Program-made: the position numbers and the translations under genes
In this document: positions 1 through 7,566 of the stretch, one piece after another
Numbering within the stretch: position 1 is the stretch's first letter
Layout: each line of letters starts with the position of its first letter
Origin: Richelia sp. CSU_2_1
GTDB lineage: Bacteria > Cyanobacteriota > Cyanobacteriia > Cyanobacteriales > Microcoleaceae
Length of the DNA stretch: 52,868 bases
NCBI GenBank assembly: GCA_012034575.1
Contig: JAAUPF010000022.1
Location: forward strand, 1-52,868
Direction of reading: 5' to 3'
The notes under the pieces: model-generated
The model's database searches: none
The model's input: the letters and a program-made list of their open reading frames with translations, nothing else
What the model was told of the DNA's origin: nothing

Positions 1-941
1 GATTCCCACTTTGATTCAAGCACTTGAACGATCGAGAGTTCTTTGTGCGTGGGATAGCGGTAGTGGCGTTAGGGGAATCTGGGTGCGGAGAAGGCGATAC
101 CAAGGTTACTCCAGATACTGGAAGATGAAACTGCTTTGTGCGTTGGAATGCGGTAGAGGCTTTAGGGAATCTGGGTGCAGAGGAGGCAATACCGAGGTTG
201 CTTCAGATGCTTGAAGATGAAAACTCTTTTGTGCGTTGGAGAGCGGTAGAGGCGTTAGGGAAAGTGGGTTCCCAGAAGGCGATACCGGGTTTGCTTCAGG
301 TACTTGAAGATAAAGACTTCTTTGTGCGTAGGAGCACGGTAGAGGCGTTAAAGACCCTAGGTTCAGAGGTGGCAATACCGGGTTTGCTTCAGGCGCTTGA
401 GCATCAAGACCACTCTGTGCGTGAGAGTGCGCTAGAGGCTTTAGGGAATCTGGGTGCGGAGACGACGATACCGGAGATGCTTCAGATGCTTGAAGATAAA
501 GAATCCTCTGTTCGTTGGAGAGCGGTAGAGGCGTTAGGCAAGCTGAGTGCGGAGGCTACAATACCGGGTTTGTTTCAGATGCTTGAACATAAAGACTACT
601 CCGTGCGTGGAAGTGTTTTAGAGGCGTTGGGGAACATCAAAAAAGATCGCGCCTCCCACATTCTCCCCAACCTCCTCACCTTTATCCCCACGCGATCGGG
701 CTACTACGCATTCCGCGCCCTCACCGCCATTCAAGCCAACTGCAAATTCTACAACTACGACATCTTCCGTTCCCCACCCGCATCAGGAGAAAATCAGCAG
801 TCAAAAACTGGAAATCCACCCGGACAAACGACGAATATTTACAACATCGACACCCTCAACGCCTCCAACTCTGCCCTCAACCTCGGCGGCACGATTCACG
901 GCAACCAAAGCAGCACGCAAAATCACAAACCCGAACCGTAA
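1..941 (+). CDS. HEAT-repeat protein, C-terminal part (probable STAND/NACHT sensor), 5' end frameshifted
   Basis: The clean reading frame runs from about 105 to the stop at 941. It holds five full 31-residue HEAT (PBS-lyase-like) repeats of the pattern IPxLLQxLEDxxxxVRxxAVEALGxLG, plus a partial one. A non-repeat block follows, containing the segment IQANCKFYNYD. I know similar blocks from the C-terminal end of cyanobacterial NACHT-HEAT proteins, so a STAND sensor is inferred; the NTPase part would lie left of the window. Residues 233-262 (counted from the ATG at 138) form an Asn/Gly-rich tail shared with the small protein at 2077. Upstream of 138 the same repeats continue, but extra bases near 32-41 and at 75-78 and a missing base near 129-134 move the frame. 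The 5' end is therefore a pseudogene or a sequence error. Confidence 0.7.
834..923 (+). repeat. 90-bp coding module, copy 1 (Asn/Gly-rich motif)
   Basis: This 90-bp stretch at the 3' end of the HEAT gene aligns without gaps to 2086-2175. At protein level both contain SAxNLGGT followed by GxQ and TQN. About 18 of 31 positions are identical and the DNA is similar too, which points to a shared or exchanged module rather than chance. Confidence 0.8.
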
Positions 942-1040
942 AATAGAAATACAGCAGTTTTCGCTCTGCTGCTATTCTAAGAGAGCGAAAGCACGAACTT
1001 CCCCTACGCCTGCAAAACTATAGCCAAAGAACTAATACCC

Positions 1041-1295
1041 ATGACTCTTAAACAACAACTTCTCCAAGAAATAGAATCAACCCCCGATTCGATTCTTGTT
1101 ATTATTTTCAACTTTCTTCGCTTTCTCAAACAACAACCAACTCAACCCGACAGTTTGCAACCCCCCGTTGCCGAACCAATCCTGCGAGGTTCTAAAGCCA
1201 AAGACCTCTTAAAATTCGCTGGAACTTGGCAAGGCGATGATTTTGAAGAATGCCTGCAGAGCGTTTGCGATAATCGTTCTCCAGCTCAATTTTAA
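1041..1295 (+). CDS. Small antitoxin-like protein (DUF2281-like)
   Basis: This is an 84-residue protein. The N-terminus MTLKQQLLQEIESTPD is followed by a hydrophobic helix, and the C-terminus contains FAGTWQGDDFEECL. This layout is common in cyanobacterial proteins encoded next to PIN-domain toxins, where it is thought to be the antitoxin. It lies directly before a UPF0175/PIN pair, which supports that reading. The family name is from memory of the pattern; no DNA-binding fold can be proved here. The start follows a spacer that holds a CAGCAG...CTGCTG hairpin near 953-971. Confidence 0.6.
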   Translation: MTLKQQLLQEIESTPDSILVIIFNFLRFLKQQPTQPDSLQPPVAEPILRGSKAKDLLKFAGTWQGDDFEECLQSVCDNRSPAQF

Positions 1296-1331
1296 CTGCG
1301 TACTTTAACCCTTTTAATACGAATATTCGCT

Positions 1332-1583
1332 ATGCAAATCACACTCGATCTCCCCGGCTCCCTCGATCGAACCAACACCTTCAACGAATCCGACTGGATG
1401 CTAGAAATTGCTATTGCTTTGTTCCGCCAAGAACGCATCACCCTCGGTCGCGCCAGCAAGATTGCTGGAATGCACCTCGTCGATTTCCAACAACTCATCG
1501 CCAGTCGCGGCATCTGCGTTCACTACGATATTGAAGACTTTGAACAAGATATCCAACACCTACAAGCGAGAGGCTGGCTGTGA
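1332..1583 (+). CDS. UPF0175 family protein (antitoxin)
   Basis: This 83-residue protein has the UPF0175 pattern: an N-terminal strand MQITLDLP, a helix with ALFRQERITLGRASKIAGM, and a C-terminal HYDIEDFEQDIQHLQ. UPF0175 proteins resemble small helix-turn-helix antitoxins and are usually encoded before a DUF3368 PIN-like toxin, as here. The stop codon TGA overlaps the GTG start of the next gene by 4 bp (GTGA), so the two are translationally coupled. Confidence 0.8.
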   Translation: MQITLDLPGSLDRTNTFNESDWMLEIAIALFRQERITLGRASKIAGMHLVDFQQLIASRGICVHYDIEDFEQDIQHLQARGWL

Positions 1584-2068
1584 TTATTGTTAGCGATACT
1601 TCACCCCTATGCAATCTCGCTTTGGTCGATTATCTTTGGTTGTTGCACGAAATCTACCAAACGGTCATTATTCCTGATGTTGTTGCCGACGAACTAACTG
1701 CAGCCAGCAATCCAGTCATCCCCGCAATTTTACAACTCGATTGGATTCAAACGCGATCGCTGACTAATTCAGAAATCGCCAATCGATTGCAGCGCGATCG
1801 AGGATTAGACCCCGGAGAAGCTAACGCTATTGCTTTAGCGATCGAACTACAGGCAGATGACTTACTCATTGACGAACGCTTGGGACGGCGAGAAGCACAG
1901 CAGTTTGGGTTATCGATTATTGGCATCCTCGGTATTTTGATAGTTGCCAAACAAAGAAACCTCATTCCCGCAGTTCGACCTGTCATGGATGCCCTCATCG
2001 ATCGAGCAGGTTTTCGAGTTAGCCCTAAATTGTATCAACAAGTTTTAAACCGCTCTAACGAAGCCTAA
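1580..2068 (+). CDS. DUF3368 PIN-like domain protein (toxin)
   Basis: This 162-residue protein has the DUF3368/PIN-like layout: an N-terminal acidic site VSDTSPL, a middle acidic cluster DPGEANAIALA, and a later DDLLIDERLGR. These Asp/Glu residues match the metal-binding residues of PIN nucleases. By family it would be an RNase toxin neutralised by the UPF0175 protein it overlaps. It starts at GTG 1580. Substrate and activity are not shown by the sequence. Confidence 0.8.
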   Translation: MIIVSDTSPLCNLALVDYLWLLHEIYQTVIIPDVVADELTAASNPVIPAILQLDWIQTRSLTNSEIANRLQRDRGLDPGEANAIALAIELQADDLLIDERLGRREAQQFGLSIIGILGILIVAKQRNLIPAVRPVMDALIDRAGFRVSPKLYQQVLNRSNEA

Positions 2069-2076
2069 AATCACCC

Positions 2077-2490
2077 ATGAATAACAATACTTTCAACATC
2101 GGCACTTTCAACACAGATAACTCAGCCATCAACCTCGGCGGCACAGTTGAAGGCGGTCAAAACGTGACGCAAAATAACTACAATTTTCCCGAACCCAAAC
2201 AAGCTGAAGCCACCCAAACCGTTTCCGACTTGCTACAAGATATCCGCAGGCGCTATCCCCAAGCTACCGATGCAGAAATCCTCGAAATTGTCGATCGCGG
2301 ATTAGCCGATATGCAGCAAAATAACCCGGAAAAATGGCGCAAATGGGTAGATATTTTGAGCGTAGTATTTGCTGGCGGCGTCGAAGCCATAAAAATTATT
2401 GCTCCAGCATTGGGTATTCCGATCGAAATTGGCAAGCGCTTGTACGAAATTTACGATCGCAATCGCCAACAACTTCCCAAGGGAAAATAG
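2077..2490 (+). CDS. Small protein with Asn/Gly-rich N-terminal motif and hydrophobic C-terminal helices; possible effector
   Basis: I do not recognise a named family for this 137-residue protein. Residues 4-33 repeat the motif found at the end of the HEAT protein (NLGGTVEGGQ, TQN). After a Pro/Glu linker come an amphipathic helix (TVSDLLQDIRRRYP), a short EILEIVDRGL helix, and a strongly hydrophobic stretch at about residues 94-118 (WVDILSVVFAGG through IIAPALGIP), ending in a charged helix. The hydrophobic part could associate with membranes or pack in a small helical domain. The gene begins 8 bp after the PIN toxin stop and is probably co-transcribed with it. Asn/Gly-rich motifs shared by a sensor and a small neighbour recall amyloid-type signalling motifs in bacterial NLR systems; that is inference. 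Confidence 0.65.
   Translation: MNNNTFNIGTFNTDNSAINLGGTVEGGQNVTQNNYNFPEPKQAEATQTVSDLLQDIRRRYPQATDAEILEIVDRGLADMQQNNPEKWRKWVDILSVVFAGGVEAIKIIAPALGIPIEIGKRLYEIYDRNRQQLPKGK
2086..2175 (+). repeat. 90-bp coding module, copy 2 (Asn/Gly-rich motif)
   Basis: Gap-free counterpart of 834-923. Here it sits at the N-terminus of the small protein, whereas copy 1 is at the C-terminus of the HEAT protein. Confidence 0.8.
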
Positions 2491-2539
2491 AAATAAAAAC
2501 AGATGAAATTGAATCGTACAACTCCCCAAATTCAATATT

Positions 2540-2992
2540 TTACTCTCGATACCAACCTGCCGGCTCAATCTCCAAATCCAGCATTTTTTTGAAATCAGCT
2601 AAATAGTTGAATGTCTCGGAAGTCAACTGATTTTCTCCATTTTCTCCATTTTGGAGTTGTTTTTGCCACAGCTTTTTATCGAAAGTTCCCACAACAAAAT
2701 ACTCGTTGCCGATCGCCTGCGGTGCAATTTTCTGCAAGTTTAACGCCAATTCTGCCTCCAATTCATCCTGATGCGCGATAATTAACTCGCATTTCGAGCA
2801 GTAGCGGCAGGTTTTTCCCAAGATTATCGGCCCCACGCCTTCAATAAAGATAAACAAAGCAAATTTCCGCAGATGTGTCAGTTTTTGACACTTCGGATTC
2901 GTACATTTGCTCGCTCGGAAATCGGGATACTGGTTCAGAATGAAGGAATATCGAGGTTTTAATTTGCCGATGTAAGTTTTAGATTTAGCCAT
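2540..2992 (-). CDS. Hypothetical protein with two cysteine pairs (possible zinc-binding)
   Basis: This 150-residue basic protein starts MAKSKTYIGKLKPRYSF. It contains CTNPKC at about residue 30 and CRYCSKC at about residue 62, a spacing typical of a zinc ribbon. The C-terminal third has no obvious domain. It is convergent with the small-protein gene ending at 2490. I do not recognise a function; it resembles conserved cyanobacterial proteins without a known role. Confidence 0.6.
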   Translation of the reverse strand: MAKSKTYIGKLKPRYSFILNQYPDFRASKCTNPKCQKLTHLRKFALFIFIEGVGPIILGKTCRYCSKCELIIAHQDELEAELALNLQKIAPQAIGNEYFVVGTFDKKLWQKQLQNGENGENQLTSETFNYLADFKKMLDLEIEPAGWYRE

Positions 2993-3083
2993 TGAATTAA
3001 CCCAAAATAAAAATCAATGATTCAATGTTAGCGATGGGATCTTCGTTCCGATTAACTTCGATCGCATCTTTCCCATAGGTAGT

Positions 3084-3782
3084 TCACTCGTTGGTTAATT
3101 GATGCAAGCGATCGAAATCTAGCAACTTAACTTTGCTACCATCCATCTCAATTAAACCATCGCGTTTGAGTTTGGCAAACACCCGCGATAGAGTTTCGGG
3201 AACTGTTCCCAATCTGGCTGCTAGTTGTCCTTTCGGCAGATCGAGTTCCACTGTTTCAACATTGCCTGCAGCCTCACTCAAATTCAGCAAATAACTGGCG
3301 AGTCGCGCCGGAACTTCTCGCAATGCTAGATTGTCAACTAGATGGGAAAATAAGCGTAAATGGCGGGCAAAACTTTTGAGCAAATTGATAGCAAGGGTGG
3401 GCTGCTGTTCTAACAATTGCAGAAAAGACTGGCGCGGAAAAAATAACACTTTTGACTTTTCAATAGCGGCCGCAGTAGCGGGAAAACACTGCCCGTCTAA
3501 AGCCGGAACTTCAGCAAAATGGTCGCCTCCGGCAAATACGTGTAAAATTTGTTCTTTGCCATCACCCGATAATTTATATACTTTAACTCGGCCCGATCGA
3601 ACTACAAAAAATCCAATTCCCGGATCGCCTTGATGAAAAATGATTTCTCCTTTAGTATAGGAGCGATCGATCGCTAGATTTGCTACTTCTGTCAACTGTT
3701 CGATCGGCAAATCTTGAAATATCATCGTTTGGCTTAAAAAATCTAATAGAGAAGCATCAGGCGGTTGGTGGGAAATATTCAT
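3084..3782 (-). CDS. Crp/Fnr-family transcriptional regulator, probable regulator of hcp
   Basis: This 232-residue regulator has an N-terminal cyclic-nucleotide-binding-type beta-barrel (EIIFHQGDPGIGFFVVRSGRVKVY) and a C-terminal winged helix with the recognition stretch TVPETLSRVFAKLKRDGL. There is no N-terminal Cys cluster for an FNR-type Fe-S centre, so a DNR- or HcpR-like sensor (nitric oxide through haem) fits better. The start is set at ATG 3782 (MNISHQPPDAS); the longer frame to 3887 reads through AATTGGT repeats and is unlikely to be protein. It is divergent from hcp, with a palindromic Fnr-type site between them. The ligand is inferred. Confidence 0.85.
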   Translation of the reverse strand: MNISHQPPDASLLDFLSQTMIFQDLPIEQLTEVANLAIDRSYTKGEIIFHQGDPGIGFFVVRSGRVKVYKLSGDGKEQILHVFAGGDHFAEVPALDGQCFPATAAAIEKSKVLFFPRQSFLQLLEQQPTLAINLLKSFARHLRLFSHLVDNLALREVPARLASYLLNLSEAAGNVETVELDLPKGQLAARLGTVPETLSRVFAKLKRDGLIEMDGSKVKLLDFDRLHQLTNE

Positions 3783-3784
3783 AA

Positions 3785-3847
3785 GTTGGTAATTGGAAAT
3801 TGGGAATTGGGAATTGGTAATTGGTAATTGGTAATTGGTAATTGGTA
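3785..3847. repeat. Heptamer tandem repeat (AATTGGT type)
   Basis: About nine imperfect copies of a 7-bp unit lie just upstream of the Crp-type gene start, inside the promoter region shared with hcp. They are of the short tandemly repeated type common in filamentous cyanobacteria. Confidence 0.8.
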
Positions 3848-3931
3848 TTCGCAAAACAACTCGGTTGCTGCATTCCAGACTCAACAAGAAAGTGGAACAA
3901 AATCTAAAGTTTGTTGGCTTGACCCGATTTC

Positions 3932-3945
3932 TTGACTTAAGTCAA
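3932..3945. promoter_or_regulatory. Fnr/HcpR-type operator, perfect palindrome TTGACTTAAGTCAA
   Basis: The 14-bp sequence is perfectly self-complementary and matches the TTGAC-N4-GTCAA form of Crp/Fnr-type sites, including those described for HcpR. It lies about 70 bp before the hcp start and about 150 bp from the divergent regulator start, which is suitable for controlling one or both. Confidence 0.75.
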
Positions 3946-4009
3946 AGCCCCAGAAAGTCACCGCCGGTAAAGTTGTAAACATAGATACTTTGAGAAAGGA
4001 CTGACGATG

Positions 4010-5667
4010 ATGTTTTGCGAACAATGCGAACAAACAGCTAGCGGACAAGGATGCCACCAATGGGGCGCTTGCGGCAAAAGCCCCGAAGTCAATGCAGTTC
4101 AAGATTTGTCGGTTTACTTGCTGCGCGGCCTCGCCCCGTAGCGCTGCGGGCTGGCGAACTCGGCATCTCGACTCTTGAGGTCGATCGATTTGTGTGCGAA
4201 GCCATTTTTGCCACAATGACTAATGTTAACTTCGATCGCCAGCGCTTTGCGGATGACGTTCGCCACACCATCACCCTCCGCGAACAACTCAAAGCCCAAA
4301 TCGAAACAGCAACCGGCGTTACCCAAACCTGGCCGGCGATATCTTGTTACGAACCGGATTTTAATGACAGCTTAGTCAGCCAAGGACAAGACCTTTCCTT
4401 GCAATTTATCAGCCAAGCGGGAAATAATATTGATATTTTCTCTCTCAAACTGACAGTTCTCTACGGTATTAAAGGCGTTGCTTCCTATACATTTCATGCA
4501 GCAGAAGCGGGACAAGAAGACTCGCGGGTTTATCAATTCTGCTACGAAGCGCTAGCAGCTTTAGACCGCCAAGATTTGAGTTTAGGGGATTGGGTTAATA
4601 TAGCTCTCAAGGTCGGGGAAATTAACCTGCGGGCGATGGAACTCCTCGATGCCGCCCACACCGGCCGCTACGGTCATCCAACGCCTACTAAAGTACCCCT
4701 CAATCCCAGAATTGGCAAAGCGATTCTGGTTTCCGGCCACGACATCCCGCAACTGGAAGCAATCCTCAAACAAACAGCAAATACCGGAATTACTGTCTAC
4801 ACTCACGGCGAATTGTTGCCCGCCCACGGCTACCCGCAACTGAAAGAAACTTACCCGCATCTTTACGGACATTACGGCACGGCATGGCAAAATCAAACTA
4901 AGGAATTTGCTAAATTCCCCGGCGCGATCGTAATTACAACTAATTGTTTGATGCCGCCTCATGAAAATTATCAAAATAAGCTATTTAGCGTCGGACCTGT
5001 AGGCTATCCGGGACTAAATTACGTGCCGCCAGTTTCTGGAGGCGTACCCGATTTTACCCCAGTAATTCGCAAAGCTTTAGAACTGCCAGGATTCACCGCA
5101 GAATCCGAGCCCCGCGAGGTAACAACGGGATTTGCCCGGAATGCGGTATTGGGAATTGCCGATCGCGTAATTGATGCGGTAAAAACAGGTAAAATCCGCC
5201 ACTTCTTCTTAGTTGGCGGCTGCGATGGTGCCAAGCCCGATCGCAATTATTACACCGAACTCGTGGAAAAAGTTCCCGATGATTGCGTTGTTCTGACTCT
5301 TGCTTGCGGTAAATTCCGCTTCTTTGACAAAGATTTGGGCAACATTGATGGCATTCCCCGGTTGTTAGATGTCGGACAGTGCAACGATGCTTATTCTGCG
5401 ATTCAAATCGCGATCGCCCTGGCTAATGCTTTTGAGGTAAATGTCAATCAATTGCCTCTATCGATGATTCTTTCTTGGTACGAACAGAAAGCTGTGGCGG
5501 TGTTGCTGACTTTACTTTATCTGGGAATTCAAGATATTCGCTTGGGGCCGACTTTGCCAGCGTTTATTACTCCTAACGTGATGAAGTTGCTGTCGGATAC
5601 CTATCAGTTGAAAGCGATCGCGACTCCGGATGAAGATTTAGCCGCTTGTCTGGCTAAGGTTGTATAA
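4010..5667 (+). CDS. hcp: Hydroxylamine reductase / hybrid-cluster protein, frameshifted near the N-terminus
   Basis: The first segment (ATG 4010, or ATG 4007) encodes MFCEQCEQTASGQGC and a fourth Cys six residues later, the CxxC-x8-CxxxxxC motif for the [4Fe-4S] cluster. It stops at TAG 4139-4141. The rest, in another frame (open from 4051), continues with PVALRAGELGIS and covers the body with the hybrid-cluster ligands, for example LVGGCDGAK, TLACGKFRF, DVGQCNDAY and the closing SWYEQKAVAV. Adding one C to the C4 run at 4134-4137 would restore a standard protein of about 550 residues. Hcp reduces nitric oxide or hydroxylamine and counters nitrosative stress. Control by the divergent Crp-type regulator is likely. 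Either the gene is broken or the base call is wrong. Confidence 0.9.
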
Positions 5668-5694
5668 ACCACTCAAGGAATGTTTATACTTTAC

Positions 5695-5737
5695 GCGAGC
5701 GTCCCCGATCTCGGCAGCCGCGAGCGGGGACGCTCGC
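5695..5737. repeat. Inverted repeat, 13-bp stem (GCGAGCGTCCCCG)
   Basis: The 13-bp arms at 5695-5707 and 5725-5737 are perfectly complementary around a 17-base loop. The element lies 28 bp after the hcp stop, so it may terminate hcp transcripts. Related palindromes occur at 18594-18611 and 42695-42712, which marks it as a dispersed element. Confidence 0.8.
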
Positions 5738-5887
5738 ACTATCATTCAAATATATTTGGCGCGATCGGACACGACAGGACAAGCCGATCGCATTTTCGAT
5801 TTTGCGATATAACTGGAAATTGCAACAGCATCAAGCACGATCCGAACACAGCTTTGTCTTGCTTCTACAAGTTTTAGGAGAATTTTC

Positions 5888-6052
5888 ATGGCAACCCAAA
5901 ACGAATCTCAAACCTCACAGCAAAATTCAGCTAGCGACGATCGGACTGAATCTCGGCAGCCGATCCGCACTTCTGAAGATTGGGAAAAACCAGAGCTCGA
6001 AGAATTCGATTTGTGTTTGGAAGTCACGGCCTACATTTATAACCAGCAATAG
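5888..6052 (+). CDS. pqqA: Coenzyme PQQ precursor peptide PqqA
   Basis: This 54-residue peptide ends with WEKPELEEFDLCLEVTAYIYNQQ split as WEKPELEEFD and LCLEVTAYIYNQQ. The EVTAY core supplies the Glu (residue 45) and Tyr (residue 49) that are cross-linked and excised to build pyrroloquinoline quinone. A ribosome site AGGAG lies 7 bp before the ATG. The gene is followed 15 bp later by the sugar dehydrogenase gene and then pqqB-E, so the context agrees. PqqA is usually 20-40 residues; here a polar, Ser/Gln-rich leader of about 30 residues precedes the core. Confidence 0.92.
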   Translation: MATQNESQTSQQNSASDDRTESRQPIRTSEDWEKPELEEFDLCLEVTAYIYNQQ

Positions 6053-6067
6053 CAGGCAATAACTATC

Positions 6068-7279
6068 ATGCTTTTGTCGATCGAACACTCAATTCCGAGG
6101 ATTGGGCTGGTGATTGCTGGAATTGCGATCGCAGCTTGTTCTGGCACTCCCCCAAATACGGCTACAGTTGCCCCTACAGTTGCCCCTACAGTTGCCCCTG
6201 CTGCTGAAGCATCGCCCGTTCAAGCAGTATCTCCAAACGGCACGGCTAGGTTCAAGCAAACGACGATCGTGGAAGGGTTAGAACGCCCCTGGGGCATGGC
6301 ATGGCTGCCCGATGGCAGTATGTTGATCTCGGAAAAACCAGGGCGACTGCGGTTGCTGAAAAATGGGGTATTGGAACCAACTCCGATCGCGGGCGTGCCG
6401 GAAGTAATGTCATCAGGCCAAGGTGGATTGATGGATGTTTCCATTCATCCTAAATTTGCCGAAAATCAATTTGTGTACCTAACTTACTCTGCCGGCACCA
6501 CCGACGCGAATCAAACTCGCATTGCCAGAGCGAGATTTGACGGCAAAGCTTTGCAGGATTTGCGCGTCATCTTCGAGGTGTCTCAAATTAAGTCGGGTAC
6601 GCAACATTTTGGATCGCGCATCCAGTGGCTGCCAGATGGCACTATGTTAGTCGCGATCGGAGATGGCGGAAATCCACCGGTGCAGCTAGAAGGCGATTTG
6701 ATTCGCAAGCAAGCGCAAAATTTACGCAGCCGTCTGGGCAAAATCGTGCGGTTAAACGATGATGGTTCAATTCCTCGCGATAATCCGTTGGTAGCGAATG
6801 CCAATGCCGATCCGGCTGTTTGGAGTTACGGACACCGCAATATTCAAGGGCTAGCCTTCGATCCGGGAACGAAACGAGTTTGGGCGACGGAACACGGGGC
6901 CCGCGGCGGCGATGAATTGAATCTAGCTGAAGCGGGCAAAAATTATGGATGGCCGCTCGTCACCCACAGTCAGGAGTATGCAGGCGGCGAGATTTCGCAG
7001 GAGCGATCGCGCCCCGGTATGGTAGATCCAAAAGTCGTTTGGACTCCAGCAACGGCTCCTTCTGGACTGGCATTTTATACTGGCGATCGTTTTCCGACTT
7101 GGAAGGGCAATCTGTTTGCCGGGGGCTTAGTTTCTCAAGACGTGCGGCGGATCGAGCTCGATGCAGCAGGAAATGTCCGCAGTCAGGAAGAAATTCGCAT
7201 CGGGCAGCGGGTGCGGGACGTGCGGCAAGGTCCAGATGGGTTGCTGTACGTGCTCACGGATGAGTCAATGGTAAGTTGA
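6068..7279 (+). CDS. PQQ-dependent sugar (aldose) dehydrogenase, lipoprotein; C-terminus frameshifted
   Basis: This 403-residue protein belongs to the soluble glucose/sorbosone dehydrogenase beta-propeller family (YliI/Asd type). The N-terminus has a lipobox-like signal (AIAAC, Cys near residue 24) and a Pro/Ala/Thr spacer, so a lipid-anchored periplasmic enzyme is likely. Family blocks seen: ERPWGMAWLPDG, GQGGLMDVSIHP, YGHRNIQGLAFDP, ATEHGARGGDELN, RDVRQGPDGLLYVLTDES. It would oxidise aldoses with PQQ as cofactor, and it lies between pqqA and pqqB. After LTDES the frame slips. One extra A at 7266-7267 would give the usual ending DESNGKLIRLE and a stop at 7300-7302. Confidence 0.88.
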   Translation: MLLSIEHSIPRIGLVIAGIAIAACSGTPPNTATVAPTVAPTVAPAAEASPVQAVSPNGTARFKQTTIVEGLERPWGMAWLPDGSMLISEKPGRLRLLKNGVLEPTPIAGVPEVMSSGQGGLMDVSIHPKFAENQFVYLTYSAGTTDANQTRIARARFDGKALQDLRVIFEVSQIKSGTQHFGSRIQWLPDGTMLVAIGDGGNPPVQLEGDLIRKQAQNLRSRLGKIVRLNDDGSIPRDNPLVANANADPAVWSYGHRNIQGLAFDPGTKRVWATEHGARGGDELNLAEAGKNYGWPLVTHSQEYAGGEISQERSRPGMVDPKVVWTPATAPSGLAFYTGDRFPTWKGNLFAGGLVSQDVRRIELDAAGNVRSQEEIRIGQRVRDVRQGPDGLLYVLTDESMVS

Positions 7280-7336
7280 TTCGGCTGGAACCAACTAACT
7301 AATTGAGGTTGATTAACACAACAGAATTCAGGAGTC

Positions 7337-7504
7337 ATACCAATTTTTCATGAGGCTGCATAGATCCGATCGCCCCTAACTAAGAGGGCGGGCACGGGGG
7401 CACCGCCCCTACATTCGGATGGGACAAGATTCTTCTCAAAGTCCCCCTTCTTAAGGGGGATTTAGGGGGATCGAAATATATGCAACGACGGATTAAATTG
7501 GTAT
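7337..7504. repeat. MITE-like segment with 10-bp terminal inverted repeats
   Basis: ATACCAATTT at 7337-7346 is the exact complement of AAATTGGTAT at 7495-7504. The 168-bp segment between them contains GC-rich blocks (GGGCGGGCACGGGGGC; AAGGGGGATTTAGGGGG) of a kind often repeated in cyanobacterial genomes, and no ORF of note. It lies between the dehydrogenase and pqqB. Mobility is inferred from shape only. Confidence 0.45.
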
Positions 7505-7566
7505 CAGGAGTTAGAATTATTCTGAATTCTGGCTGCTGAATTCTTCTTTTTAACGGATTTTGATAA

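Noticed and set aside
11..214. Open frame of 67 codons at the left edge
   Set aside because: It reads the HEAT repeats in a wrong frame after an indel; the repeat protein frame explains the DNA better.
3783..3887. 35-residue N-terminal extension of the Crp-type regulator
   Set aside because: It is made of translated AATTGGT repeats; the family start fits ATG 3782.
4120..4160. Programmed frameshift in hcp
   Set aside because: No standard slippery heptamer is present, and similar single-base losses occur in other genes, so error or mutation is simpler.
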